A DNA stretch of 64,000 nucleotides, taken from positions 1,752,311 to 1,816,310 of the forward strand of contig CP073759.1 of NCBI GenBank assembly GCA_018398995.1. Reading direction: 5' to 3'. The notes under the pieces were generated by a model. The model ran no database searches, was not told where the DNA came from, and saw only the letters and a list, made by a program, of their open reading frames with translations. The position numbers and the translations under genes are program-made. This stretch comes from Methylophilaceae bacterium. Its GTDB lineage: Bacteria; Pseudomonadota; Gammaproteobacteria; Burkholderiales; Methylophilaceae. Below, piece by piece: positions 43,875 to 54,400 of this stretch; within the stretch, counting starts at the first letter, position 1, and every line of letters begins with the position of its first letter.

Positions 43875-44006
43875 GATGATATTGTAGACGGATTTTTACT
43901 GATAAGTTGCAATTTCTGTATTGAATCTAGCCTTGCATAAAGTATTTAGGGTGCCACTCATGTATCATTGCGACTATCCCACTTTGCAAACAAGAATGAA
44001 AGAAGT

Positions 44007-45911
44007 ATGAACGTATTTTATGAAGAAGGCGGTAGTTTTAAAACCGCGACCATCAAGATGGAAAACCCTGGTAGCCTGCAAGTGGAAACCGCATCAGGTA
44101 AGCGCACTAAAATTAAAACTGCCAATGTGTTGCTCAATTTTGATGATGCTTTGGATGATTTTATGGCGTTAGCGCAGGCTGAAGCAGATACTCTCGACAC
44201 GGATTTTTTGTGGGAATGCAGTGAAGAAAATGAGTTTGGGTTTGAAGAGTTAGCCAAAGCCTATTATGGCGACAAGCCCAGTAATATACAGCTAGCGGCG
44301 ACGGCAATTAAGGTGCACGCGGCGCCTGTGTATTTTTATCGCAAAGGAAAAGGACGCTATAAAGCCGCGCCACAAGAAACGTTAAAGTTAGCATTGGCAG
44401 CCGTAGAGAAAAAACGCTTACAAGCGGTGCAAATGGCGGAGTGGGTTGAGCAATTAAATAATCAACAGTTGCCTGCAGGATTTATTGATAAAGCGGATCA
44501 TTTAATTTATCAGCCTGACAAAAATAGCTTGGAATGGAAAGCCATTGAGCAAGCTGCTGCCAGCTCAGGTCGATTGACATTAACTGTTATGGCAGATGCT
44601 GGTTTGATTGCTAGTGCGCACGATTATCACTTAGGGGCTTTTTTACGTGAGATGTTTGCTAATGGTACAGATTTTCCTGCCTTTGCTGATGTGACTGCTC
44701 AGTTAAATGCAATGGTCGCTGATTTGCCAATGAGTGAAGCTGAAGCGTTTAGTATTGATGATGCAGCCACCAATGAGATTGATGATGCGTTTAGTGTGGT
44801 TGATTTGCCAAATGGAAATAAGCGTGTCGGCATTCATATTGCTGCGCCTGCGCTTGCAGTCTTGCACGGCAGTGATTTGGATGCGGTTGTATTGGATAGG
44901 TTATCTACCGTTTATATGCCTGGTAATAAAATTACCATGTTGCCAGAAGCTATTGTGCGGCCATTTAGTTTAGATGAAGGTGAAATTAAACCTGCACTCA
45001 GTTTGTATTGCGAAGTAGCGCCTGATTTGACCGTGGTTGCAAATAAAACTAAATTAGAGCGTATTAAGGTTAAGCAAAATTTACGGCATGATAGTTTAGA
45101 GCCTTTTTTTAATAGTGAGACATTGGAAAAAGAAAGTGGTCATCCATTATGGGCGGATTTGAAGTTTTTGCATGACTTTGCCGAGTCGTTAGAAAAGGCG
45201 CGTGGCAAATATGACCCTAATCGAGCACCGCAAATTGATTACAATTTTTATGTTAATGATGGCATTGTCAGCATAGTGGCACGCGAGCGCGGATCGCCAA
45301 TGGATAAGCTAGTGGCAGAGTTGATGATTTATGCCAATAGCACTTGGGGCGCTTTATTAAAAGAGGGTGAGCGTGTAGGTATTTATCGCGCGCAAACGGG
45401 CGGTAAAGTGTTTATGACGACAGAAGCGATGCCACACCAAGGCATGGGTGTGGCGCAATATGCATGGTGTACTTCGCCATTGCGCCGTGCGGTCGATTTG
45501 GTTAATCAGCGTCAAATTATGGCATTGATAAATGCAGAAGAGGCACCTTATCCCAAGGACGGTGATGCGTTAAAAGTCATCATACGAGACTTTGATCAGA
45601 CCTATCAATCGTATAGTGATTTTCAAACACGCATGGAACGTTATTGGTGTTTGCAATATTTGATTCAAGAGCAATTAACCGAAGTGACCGCGACTGTTTG
45701 GCGCGAGAATTTAGTACGCATTGATGGATTGTTTTTTATTGCCAAAGTGCCCAGCTTGCCTGAGCTAAAAATAGGGACTAAAGTTGCTTTAGAAATTAAG
45801 CATATTGATACTTTATTGATGGAATTAAATAGTAAGTTTAAACATGTGGTTGCAGAAGTAGAAGCAGATTTAGAAAAGGAAGCGGTTGTTGATGAAGTGG
45901 AGAGCGAGTAG
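44007..45911 (+). CDS. RNase II-family (RNB) exoribonuclease
   Basis: The protein of about 634 residues has an RNB catalytic core with SIDDAATNEIDDAF near residue 250 (the acidic metal ligands) and a C-terminal S1-like end. Start is the ATG at 44007 after GAAAGAAG; the open frame reaches back to 43968. The N-terminal region resembles small RNB proteins of betaproteobacteria more than E. coli Rnb. It degrades RNA 3'-5'. The next gene starts on the last base of its stop codon. Confidence 0.87.
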   Translation: MNVFYEEGGSFKTATIKMENPGSLQVETASGKRTKIKTANVLLNFDDALDDFMALAQAEADTLDTDFLWECSEENEFGFEELAKAYYGDKPSNIQLAATAIKVHAAPVYFYRKGKGRYKAAPQETLKLALAAVEKKRLQAVQMAEWVEQLNNQQLPAGFIDKADHLIYQPDKNSLEWKAIEQAAASSGRLTLTVMADAGLIASAHDYHLGAFLREMFANGTDFPAFADVTAQLNAMVADLPMSEAEAFSIDDAATNEIDDAFSVVDLPNGNKRVGIHIAAPALAVLHGSDLDAVVLDRLSTVYMPGNKITMLPEAIVRPFSLDEGEIKPALSLYCEVAPDLTVVANKTKLERIKVKQNLRHDSLEPFFNSETLEKESGHPLWADLKFLHDFAESLEKARGKYDPNRAPQIDYNFYVNDGIVSIVARERGSPMDKLVAELMIYANSTWGALLKEGERVGIYRAQTGGKVFMTTEAMPHQGMGVAQYAWCTSPLRRAVDLVNQRQIMALINAEEAPYPKDGDALKVIIRDFDQTYQSYSDFQTRMERYWCLQYLIQEQLTEVTATVWRENLVRIDGLFFIAKVPSLPELKIGTKVALEIKHIDTLLMELNSKFKHVVAEVEADLEKEAVVDEVESE

Positions 45912-46702
45912 TGCGGCTATTTAATCGTAAAATTCATAAAAGCGTAGCAAATGACCATGTAGTGGAAGTCACCGAGGTGGATGGCATTCGCCAAATGCAT
46001 TTAGGCTCAAAAACCGTACAAAGCGGTATGTTGGTCAAATCGCCATTAGTGTTGGTGTTTAATTATTCACGCGCCATTATGTATTTTTTACTATTCTCTG
46101 AGCAAGTTAAAAGTGTACTTACAGTAGGCTTGGGTGGGGCTTCTGTGACTAAGTATATTCATGCTTATTGTCCTGAAATAACCCAAAAAGTAGTTGAAAT
46201 CAATCCGCAAGTGATTACAGTCGCGCGTAGTCATTTCTTTTTGCCAGATAACGATGAGCGGCTAGAGGTCATTCAAGCGGATGGTATTTGGTATATGGCA
46301 GAAAATCCATATTCTCATGACTGTTTGATTATTGATGGGTTTGATGCGGATGGCATTCCAGAAGGCTTTTGTACGCCAGATTTTTTCGATCAATGTTTTA
46401 ATGTGCTCAAAGACAATGGCTTGTTTGTCATTAATTTATGGGGTTCGGACAAGAACTTTGATATTTATTTACAGCGCATTGAACAGACATTTTCTAATAG
46501 AGTACTGGTTTTACCAACTGGCAAACCTGGCAACATTATTGTATTTGGTTTTAAAGATCCGCTTAAACTGACTGAAAAAAAACTAAGAGAGCGGGCGTTG
46601 AAGTTAAAACAAGATCACCTAATCGACTTCACGGAGTTTTTGGACAAATTGCATGAGCAAAATGGCTACCAAAAATTGTATTCAATATTGGAATCAGTAT
46701 GA
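45911..46702 (+). CDS. Spermidine synthase-like protein
   Basis: The 263-residue protein has the Rossmann core of SpeE-like enzymes: VLTVGLGGASVTKYI near residue 70, VVEINPQVI near 95, and CLIIDGFDADG near 135. It lacks the full SpeE N-terminal domain and the standard catalytic pattern, so real aminopropyl transfer is doubtful. GTG start overlaps the RNB gene stop (TAGTG), and the end overlaps the RNA methyltransferase by 4 nt, so translation of all three is coupled. Confidence 0.78.
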   Translation: MRLFNRKIHKSVANDHVVEVTEVDGIRQMHLGSKTVQSGMLVKSPLVLVFNYSRAIMYFLLFSEQVKSVLTVGLGGASVTKYIHAYCPEITQKVVEINPQVITVARSHFFLPDNDERLEVIQADGIWYMAENPYSHDCLIIDGFDADGIPEGFCTPDFFDQCFNVLKDNGLFVINLWGSDKNFDIYLQRIEQTFSNRVLVLPTGKPGNIIVFGFKDPLKLTEKKLRERALKLKQDHLIDFTEFLDKLHEQNGYQKLYSILESV

Positions 46703-47931
46703 ACCAAACATTTTTCGCAACTTGCCCGCGTGGCTTAGAGGCGTTGTTAGTCAACGAGTTACAAAGTAGTGGTGCAAATAATATTAAACAAACCGATGGC
46801 GGCGTTTCGTTTTTAGGCGATGTAGGGTTGTGTTATTACATTAACTTGCACTCACGTATTGCCACACGTGTGTTGTGGCAAGTGACGAGAGGCAAATATG
46901 AAACGGAAGAGGATTTATTCCAAGCGGCTTACAAAGTGAATTGGCCTCATTGGTTTGATGTAAAGCATGATTTTATGGTGAAAGTGACAGGCGTGAAATG
47001 CCCGTTAAAAAGCTTGGAGTTTGCAACGCTGAAAATTAAAGATGCCATTTGCGATAAGTTTAGACTGCTTGTTGGTAGCAGGCCGTATATTGATACCAAA
47101 AAGCCGGCAGTGCGTATTCATGCTTATTTAACCGAGCAAGATTATATTTTGTATATTGATACTTCTGGAGATGCACTATATCAACGCGGCAATCGTAAAG
47201 CGAGTATAGAAGCGCCATTGCGTGAAAATTTGGCTGCGGGCGTATTGCAACTCACGGGCTGGCAAGCTGGACAGCCATTGTTAGATCCGATGTGTGGTAG
47301 CGGAACGTTTTTATTAGAGGCGGTGATGCTGGCGTTGAATATTGCGCCAGGCTTGAATAGAAGTTTTGGTTTTGAGCGCTTAAAAAACTTTGAATCTGAC
47401 ACTTGGAAAAAAGTGAAAAATGCCGCACAAAAAATGGTGAAGCCAGTGACTTTTCAAAAAATATATGGCAGTGACATTGATTTACGTGCCGTGCGTATCG
47501 CCAAACGTAATTTAGAAGAAGCAGGTTTTTTAGAAGCCGTGCAGTTATCACAATTTGATGTGACCGAAGTGCCGCCAGCAGCTGATCATGGCGTATTAGT
47601 CGCCAATCCGCCTTACGGTGTACGTATTGGCGAAGATGAAGATTTGGCGGTGCTTTATCCTAAATTGGGTGAAGCATTGAAGCGAAAATTTGCAGGCTGG
47701 AATGCTTATTTTTTGACCAATGATTTGCGTATGCCAAAACTCATGCGTTTATCGCCTAGCAAAAAAACACCATTGTTTAATGGACCATTAGCGTGTCGTT
47801 TATTTGAAATTAAAATGGTGGCTGGTAGTAACCGTAAAGACAAGCAAGCAGATAAAACACCATCTATTGATGAACAGCCAATAGCAGGTGTTAATCGAAA
47901 ATTAACCTATAAGGACGTCAAACCGTTATGA
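46699..47931 (+). CDS. THUMP-domain rRNA guanine-N2 methyltransferase (RlmL N-half/YpsC-like)
   Basis: The 410-residue protein has a ferredoxin-like/THUMP N terminus (FFATCPRGLEALLVNEL) and a methyltransferase domain with LLDPMCGSGTFLLEA near residue 195 and the catalytic NPPYG near 305. This is the family of the m2G2445 23S rRNA methyltransferase; E. coli RlmL carries an extra C-terminal domain absent here. It overlaps its neighbours on both sides by 4 nt. Confidence 0.88.
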   Translation: MNQTFFATCPRGLEALLVNELQSSGANNIKQTDGGVSFLGDVGLCYYINLHSRIATRVLWQVTRGKYETEEDLFQAAYKVNWPHWFDVKHDFMVKVTGVKCPLKSLEFATLKIKDAICDKFRLLVGSRPYIDTKKPAVRIHAYLTEQDYILYIDTSGDALYQRGNRKASIEAPLRENLAAGVLQLTGWQAGQPLLDPMCGSGTFLLEAVMLALNIAPGLNRSFGFERLKNFESDTWKKVKNAAQKMVKPVTFQKIYGSDIDLRAVRIAKRNLEEAGFLEAVQLSQFDVTEVPPAADHGVLVANPPYGVRIGEDEDLAVLYPKLGEALKRKFAGWNAYFLTNDLRMPKLMRLSPSKKTPLFNGPLACRLFEIKMVAGSNRKDKQADKTPSIDEQPIAGVNRKLTYKDVKPL

Positions 47932-48299
47932 CTGACTCTATTGATCAACTAAGGAAGCGCGTGAATCAATTTGTAGCAGAACGCGATTGGTCACAATTTC
48001 ATTCACCCAAGAATCTTGCAATGGCCATGATAGTGGAAGCCGGTGAAGTGGTTGAGCATTTTCAATGGATGACCGAGGCAGAAAGTGGCCAATTAGATGT
48101 GCAAAAGAAAGCGCAAGTTGGGCAAGAGCTGTCAGATACGTTTATCTATTTATTGCGGATTGCAGAAGTGTGCGGTATTGATTTAATTGAGGCTGCCAAT
48201 AAAAAAATTGATCTGAATGCAAAAAAATATCCTGTCGATAAAGTCAAAGGTAGTCATGCAAAATACACGGAATATGCGTTCAATCAAACAACGGAGTAA
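47928..48299 (+). CDS. MazG-like nucleotide pyrophosphohydrolase
   Basis: The 123-residue protein has the all-alpha NTP pyrophosphatase pattern: EAGEVVEHFQWM near residue 39 and QELSDTFIYLL near 65, giving the acidic metal ligands. Such small MazG-like proteins (dCTPase/RS21-C6 type) hydrolyse modified or canonical dNTPs. It overlaps the RNA methyltransferase gene by 4 nt. Confidence 0.87.
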   Translation: MTDSIDQLRKRVNQFVAERDWSQFHSPKNLAMAMIVEAGEVVEHFQWMTEAESGQLDVQKKAQVGQELSDTFIYLLRIAEVCGIDLIEAANKKIDLNAKKYPVDKVKGSHAKYTEYAFNQTTE

Positions 48300-48302
48300 A
48301 CC

Positions 48303-48797
48303 ATGGAATCTATCATGCAGTCAGCTGTAGTCGATTTATTAAAACACCATAACATCGCTTTTGATCTGATAGAAATCCCATTGACTGAAGACCAAAAACC
48401 AGTGCGCAGTTTGGAAGAGCTACTTGTTGCAAGCGGGTTAGCATCAGAATCGGTGGTGCGTAGTATTTTATTTCGTGGTGGTTCTGAACAGTTTTATATG
48501 CTAGCTGTTGCTGGTGGTGGACGAGCGGATTGGGGTATTTTACGCAAGCAACTCAATGAGCGACAATTGCGAATGGCTGATGTTGATGAAGTACCAGAAG
48601 TGACAGGTTATGTGGTGGGGGCCGTGCCTCCAATTGCATTGCCTAGTGGTCTAAAGGTGTTAGTCGATCAGGCCATTGTCAACTATGAAAAAGTCGTCAT
48701 CGGTAGTGGCGTATTGGGCTATGCAATTGCTTTAAAGCGTGTAGATTTAATGTCTTTGCTTGCTAATGCTGAGCAAGGTTTGTTTGTGAAAGCCTAA
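48303..48797 (+). CDS. YbaK/ProX-type aminoacyl-tRNA deacylase domain protein
   Basis: The 164-residue protein has a single YbaK-like domain (LLKHHNIAFDLIEI, VVRSILFRGG, GAVPPIALPSGLKVLVD). The family trans-edits mischarged tRNAs such as Cys-tRNA(Pro) or Ala-tRNA(Pro). Specificity cannot be read from the sequence. It starts 3 nt after the MazG-like gene and ends the operon at a strong terminator. Confidence 0.83.
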   Translation: MESIMQSAVVDLLKHHNIAFDLIEIPLTEDQKPVRSLEELLVASGLASESVVRSILFRGGSEQFYMLAVAGGGRADWGILRKQLNERQLRMADVDEVPEVTGYVVGAVPPIALPSGLKVLVDQAIVNYEKVVIGSGVLGYAIALKRVDLMSLLANAEQGLFVKA

Positions 48798-48827
48798 CGC
48801 TAAAAATGCTTTAGAACACTACAATAT

Positions 48828-48854
48828 AATAAGCCCAGCATAGCTGGGCTTATT
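48828..48854. terminator. Bidirectional terminator between ybaK-like gene and tpx
   Basis: A 12-bp stem AATAAGCCCAGC/GCTGGGCTTATT with loop ATA lies between convergent genes, 30 bp after one stop and 17 bp from the other. It is AT-rich at the base on both strands. Confidence 0.8.
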
Positions 48855-48871
48855 GGTTTCATACAAGCTAC

Positions 48872-49372
48872 TTACAATGCGGCAACAGCTGCATCATAAT
48901 TAGGTTCTTGTGTAATCTCAGGCACTAATTCAATGTATTTAATAATGTCATTCTCGTCGAGAATAATGACAGCACGAGCAGCTAAACCAGCCAGTTTGCT
49001 ACTAAATAAAAGCACGCCGTAGTTCATCAAAAAATCGCGGCCACGCATAGTTGATAAATTGACAACATTTTCAATACCCTCCGCGGCACAAAACCTTTTT
49101 TGTGCAAACGGTAAATCGGCAGAAATATTAATGACTACTGTATTCTCCATGCTGCTTGCTCGTTCATTAAACGCACGTACTGAGCTTGCACAAGTTGGCG
49201 TGTCGATACTAGGAAATAAATTAAGTACCTTACGCTTGCCTGCATAGGTATCTAACGTTACATCTTGCAGTGCTTCGTTTACTAAAGTGAAGTTGGGGGC
49301 AGTGCTACCGATTGGGGGTAGGTTACCTGCAACATCAACAGGATTTCCTTTAAGCATTACTGAACTTGACAT
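48872..49372 (-). CDS. tpx: Thiol peroxidase Tpx
   Basis: The 166-residue protein is an atypical 2-Cys peroxiredoxin: [16 protein letters not shown] carries the peroxidatic Cys near residue 60 and FCAAEG the resolving Cys near 93. I use the ATG at 49372, preceded by AAGGAGG, and discard the open frame up to 49426. The protein reduces hydroperoxides with thioredoxin. Confidence 0.93.
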   Translation of the reverse strand: MSSSVMLKGNPVDVAGNLPPIGSTAPNFTLVNEALQDVTLDTYAGKRKVLNLFPSIDTPTCASSVRAFNERASSMENTVVINISADLPFAQKRFCAAEGIENVVNLSTMRGRDFLMNYGVLLFSSKLAGLAARAVIILDENDIIKYIELVPEITQEPNYDAAVAAL

Positions 49373-49466
49373 AATCGCCTCCTTAAAAATAGGTTTTATT
49401 AATATTGATATGTCATCATAAAACAAAACACACTTAAATAGTGCAGGTGTTTTTCAAAAAAATAAA

Positions 49467-50174
49467 TTAAATGATTTCGCTTAAATAACCAATAGCCATC
49501 ATTTGATTATGTAGCACGCTATCATTTGTATTGGGTCTTGGTGCAATTTCGCCATAGGAAAAGAAGCCAGCAATATAGGTTTGTTTGCCAAGTATTTGTT
49601 GAACCAGCTTGATCTCATCCGCCACTTGTTCTGCCATCACGCCTTTGCGTCCAACACAGCTAACGCAAAGCGCCAAACCAGTTTGGTTGGTTTTTTGATT
49701 ACTTAATCCATCAAGTACAAGGTTGGCAGCAACGCCAGCACCTTCCACTAATTTGTCATGATTGGTTTGACACAAGCGAATCGTTTCGCCTTCATCAATA
49801 TTGCCTGCAAAGGTCAAGCTGTTATCACGTTCATCAATCGCTAAAAGCGTGCGTATTTTCTCGACATCTCGTTTACCTTCTTCAATAATGGCCAAAGGAA
49901 ATTTCAGTCCACTACCTGGTAATCCTTTAGAAAAAGCGGTACCAATATACATTTTATATAAAGGAAGTGCAGGCTTTCCATCCAATTCATAGACAACATT
50001 TTTGATTGATTTTGTCACTTTTCTTGGAGGTCCATATGGTTTCCAGCCACCAAGTGCGCCACTCGACATCAGCAATGCATCGCCATATAAGCCAATGGCA
50101 ATCACCATACTATCTGAAATGGAGTCGTTAAATAACTGTAATGTTTTTGAAAATGCACCACCATCCCCAGCCAA
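49467..50174 (-). pseudogene. FIST protein, C-terminal part after an in-frame stop
   Basis: The frame begins at a TTG within GGLAGDGG and covers the rest of the FIST_N domain and the FIST_C domain, including LALCVSCVGRKGVM and GFFSYGEIAP near the end. FIST proteins are sensory modules proposed to bind small ligands such as amino acids and signal to chemotaxis or cyclic di-GMP systems. It is in the same frame as the upstream fragment and separated from it by TAG at 50193-50195 and six codons (TPIIGG), which belong to the family's PIIGGLAGDG motif. It is therefore one gene broken by a nonsense change. Confidence 0.82.
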
Positions 50175-50192
50175 GCCGCCAATAATGGGAGT

Positions 50193-50633
50193 CTAGCCTA
50201 AAATAGATTGGAAACCATTGATTAATTCGGAGCCGTTTACATGTAGGCCATCAGAAATAAGCACTACGCTACGTAATGTAATCGCCTTTAATTGTGTTGC
50301 TAAATTGGCGCCTGTTTCGAAAGAATCTTGCATCTTAGAAGATTTGCTTTGCACAACACGTTGGATGACTTTTTCCCATTGAATAGCAGTAATTTGAATG
50401 CTGTCGTCATACACGTCATTAGCGCTGATTTCTCCAGACGTTGTGCAACCCACAATCTGTGCAGTTGGGTAGCGCAAATTAAGAACGCTTTGCAATTTAT
50501 TCTCATTAAATCTTTTAATGGAGCCAAACACCAACACTAAATTAGCCGTTTCTAATGGCGATTGATTAGAGAGATTGTTTAAGCTGGCTGTTGAGTCTAC
50601 TGATTCTTGCGCAACTATTAAACTTAGCAGCAT
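50193..50633 (-). pseudogene. FIST protein, N-terminal part before an in-frame stop
   Basis: From a Met at 50633 this fragment holds the first part of FIST_N: NLVLVFGSIKRF, AQIVGCTTSGEI and VVLISDGLHVNGSELI, ending LG followed by TAG. The true start is uncertain; the frame is open to 50699, but residues before about 50560 do not look like FIST sequence. It overlaps, on the other strand, the remnant of a CheA-type kinase, which suggests that a rearrangement joined the two genes head to head. Confidence 0.8.
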
Positions 50634-51301
50634 TTCAAATCGAAGAGCAACCTTATGCTGCAGTACTGTTATTGCGTAACGGATTACACACGATAGCACT
50701 GCATGTTGACGAGGTGATTGGTCATCAAGAAGTTGTGATGAAAGAGATTGGTACGCAGTTGGCGCGAGTGCCTGGCATTGTTGGTGCGACGGTGTCAGGT
50801 GATGGTGATATTATTTTGATCATTAACCCCGTGGTTATTTCAAACCGTCATCAGTTGGCTCTTGGTGCTTTGACGGTTAAACATATCCCTAATCAATCTG
50901 TGAAGTCGCGTGTATTGGTTGTTGATGATTCATTAACGATGCGCAAAGTGCTTGCTCGTTTGTTGGAACGTGAAGGTTATGATGTGCAAGTGGCTAAAGA
51001 TGGTATGGACGCCTTGGAGTTACTCAAATTGGTGACGCCTGATATTATTTTGACCGATATTGAGATGCCACGATTAGATGGTTTTGGTTTGGCGCGCAAT
51101 ATTCGTGATGATGCCCGCACAGTGAATACGCCATTAATCATGATTAGCTCACGGACAGCGGAAAAACATAAAACATTGGCCAATGAAATTGGCGTTGATG
51201 CATTTTTTGGTAAACCTGTTCAAGATGGAGAGCTGCTTGCTACTATCAAAACATTACTTAATCCTGTAAACAAAAACAAACAATCATTGCCAAATAATTG
51301 A
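50591..51301 (+). pseudogene. 3' remnant of a CheA/ChpA-type hybrid kinase (CheW-like end plus receiver)
   Basis: The 236-residue frame starts inside a CheW-like domain (AVLLLRNG, ALHVDEVIGHQEVVMKEIG, LARVPGIVGAT) and continues into a full receiver domain (VLVVDDSLTMRKVL, phospho-acceptor Asp in ILTDIEMPRLDG, Lys in FFGKPV). In intact ChpA/PilL proteins this is only the last tenth to fifth of a protein with Hpt and kinase domains. None of those lie upstream; the space is occupied by the FIST gene on the other strand. There is no plausible start codon with a ribosome binding site. I call it a deletion remnant. Confidence 0.8.
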
Positions 51302-51410
51302 TCAAACAAGGCGTGATAGCGATCTTGGTTTTGACGAATCTAAAGACAAATTTTTACTGACATTTGATTATTTAACATCATTTTTTTGCCATCAAGGGTA
51401 AAATATCCAG

Positions 51411-54400
51411 ATGCAAGATTTCAGTCAGTCTCCTACTTTTGTTCACCTGCGTTGTCATAGCGAGTATTCTATTGTTGATGGCATAGTAAGAATTAACGAT
51501 TATGTCAATGCCGCAAAAAACGATGCAATGCCCGCGCTGGCGCTGACTGATTTAAGTAATTTGTTTGGTGCTATTAAATTTTATAAGGCGGCTAGAAAGC
51601 AAGGCATTAAAGCCATCATTGGCGCCGATGTATGGTTAGAAAATAGCAAAAAGCCTGAACAGCCAACACGTGCTTTATTATTGGTGCAAAATGCATCAGG
51701 CTACACCTTATTGTGTGAGCTATTAAGTAAAGCCTATTTAGATAATCAAACAAGAGGGCGGCCAGAGTTAAAGCCAGAGTGGTTCCAGGCTGGCAGTGAA
51801 GGTCTGTTAATGCTGTCAGGCAATCAAGACAGTGATATTGGGTTAGCATTAGGGCAAAACAATGTTGTTTTAGCAAGTAAGCTAGCAAAAAGATGGTCTG
51901 AACTTTTTCCTAATCGTTTTTATCTAGAAGTGCAGCGTGCGGCTGATGATGCACAAACTGCACGACATGAGGCATTGCTACAACAACTATTGTCGATTGC
52001 CAGTTCATTAAGCTTGCCCGTTGTTGCGACGCAACCAATTCAGTTTATTAAACAAGATGATTTTACTGCTCATGAGGCGCGGACTTGTATTGCTGAAGGC
52101 TATATGTTGGCTGATAGCCGACGGCCTAAAAAATTTAGTGATCAACAATATTTTAAAACGCAGGTGCAGATGGCTCAGTTATTTGCCGATTTGCCAGAAG
52201 CATTAGCCAATACAGTTGAAATTGCAAAGCGTTGTAATTTAACGCTCACCTTAGGTGAGAATTACTTGCCCGACTTTCCTACCCCAGACCAACAAGACCT
52301 ACCAACTTACTTGGCGCAAGAGTCGTTAAAAGGGTTGCATACGCGCTTGCTGCAGTTATATCCCGATGAAATGGTCAGAGCCGAAAAGTTTGATCAGTAT
52401 AAAAAACGGCTAGATTTTGAATGTAATATTATCAATCAAATGGGTTTTCCAGGCTATTTCTTAATCGTGGCGGATTTTATTAATTGGGCAAAAAAGAATG
52501 GCGTTCCTGTCGGTCCTGGTCGTGGTTCTGGCGCAGGTTCGTTGGTTGCCTATAGCTTAGGGATTACTGATTTGGATCCGTTAGCCTACAATTTGCTATT
52601 CGAACGATTCTTAAATCCAGAGCGGGTTTCTATGCCTGACTTTGATATTGATTTTTGCCAAGAAGGCCGTGATCGTGTAATTGATTATGTTAAGCAAAAA
52701 TATGGTTTAGATTCTGTTTCACAAATTGCCACCTTTGGTACCATGGCGGCAAAAGCAGTGATTCGAGATGTTGGCCGCGTGCTGGATTTGCCATTTAATT
52801 TTGTGGATAGTGTGGCTAAACTAATTCCGCTAGAGCTGGGCATTACTTTACAAAGTGCATTAGAAAAAGAACCGCAATTACAAGAACGACGAGAAAACGA
52901 AGAAGAAGTTGCCCAATTATTAGAGTTGGCGCTTCGCCTAGAAGGATTGGTGCGTAACGTTGGTATGCACGCAGGGGGTGTACTGATTGCACCAGGCAAG
53001 ATTTCTGATTATTCGCCCATTTACTGTCAAGCTAATGGCGATAGTTTGGTCAGCCAGTTTGATAAGGATGATGTTGAAGCGGTTGGTTTGGTTAAGTTTG
53101 ACTTTTTAGGATTGCGCACCTTAACCATACTCGAAATGGCAGTTGAAAATGCCAATGCACAACGAGCAATGATGGGTGAGCCGCCATTGGTTTTAGAGCA
53201 GTTACCGTTGGATGATAAAGCCACATTCAACCTGCTTAAACGTGCTAATACCACCGCTGTTTTTCAGCTTGAGTCTAGCGGTATGAAAGATATGCTCAAG
53301 CAAGCAAAACCTGATTGTTTTGAAGATATTATTGCTTTAGTTGCGTTATATCGCCCTGGTCCGATGGACTTAATTCCAGATTATTGTCGCCGTAAGCATG
53401 GACTACAACGTGTAGAGTATCCTCACCAGTCGACAGAAGTGATTTTAAAAGAAACCTATGGCATTGCTGTTTACCAAGAGCAGGTGATGCAGATTGCACA
53501 AGTGGTAGCAGGCTATAGCCTAGGTGCTGCTGATTTATTACGGCGCGCGATGGGTAAGAAAAAACCCGAAGAAATGGTTAAGCAGCGTGAGATTTTTAAT
53601 GAAGGTGCGCAGAAAAATGGCTTAACTTTGCAACAATCGAATGATTTGTTTGATTTGCTCGAAAAATTTGCAGGCTATGGCTTTAATAAATCACATGCAG
53701 CGGCTTACGCCTTGGTTTCTTATCAAACTGCCTATTTAAAAGCCCATTATCCAGCAGCTTTTGCCGCCGCAACCATGTCTGCAGATATGAATAATACCGA
53801 CAATGTCCGTATTTTATTTGATGATTGCGCGCCAAACGAAATAGAAATATTACCCCCTGATATTAATCAGAGTCGTTACCGTTTTCAGTCATTGAACGAT
53901 AAGCAAGTACTGTATGGTTTGGGTGCGATAAAAGGGACAGGCGCAGCAGCAATTGAACTGATTTTAGCCGCACGTGAAGCCGGCCCATTTACAGATCTAT
54001 TTGATTTTTGTCGTCGATTAGATCTACGTAAAGTGAATCGGCGCGTGATTGAATCATTGATCAGAGCAGGTGCGTTTGATCAACTAGATGGTAATCGGGC
54101 CGCACTATTGGCAGGGGTCAGTATGGCGATAGGTGCGGCGGAGCATGCTAATAATCATGCCGGACAAGACAGTTTATTTGGTGAAGAAATGGGTGTTCAG
54201 CATCAACTGCCCGCTGTTGAAGCATGGCGTCCAGAACAACAATTACAAGAAGAAAAGGCGGCGCTAGGATTTTACATAAGTGGACACCCTTATTCAGAAA
54301 GTAAGGCTGAAATCGCACAATTTGTGCATGGAACATTAGCCGATATTGCACCGCAAAAAACGCCTAAATTAATTGCAGGCGTAGTGATGGGTGTGCGTGT

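Noticed and set aside
50591-51301. A genuine small CheW-receiver protein
   Set aside because: There is no start with a ribosome binding site, the CheW-like part is incomplete, and it overlaps the FIST gene; a remnant fits better.
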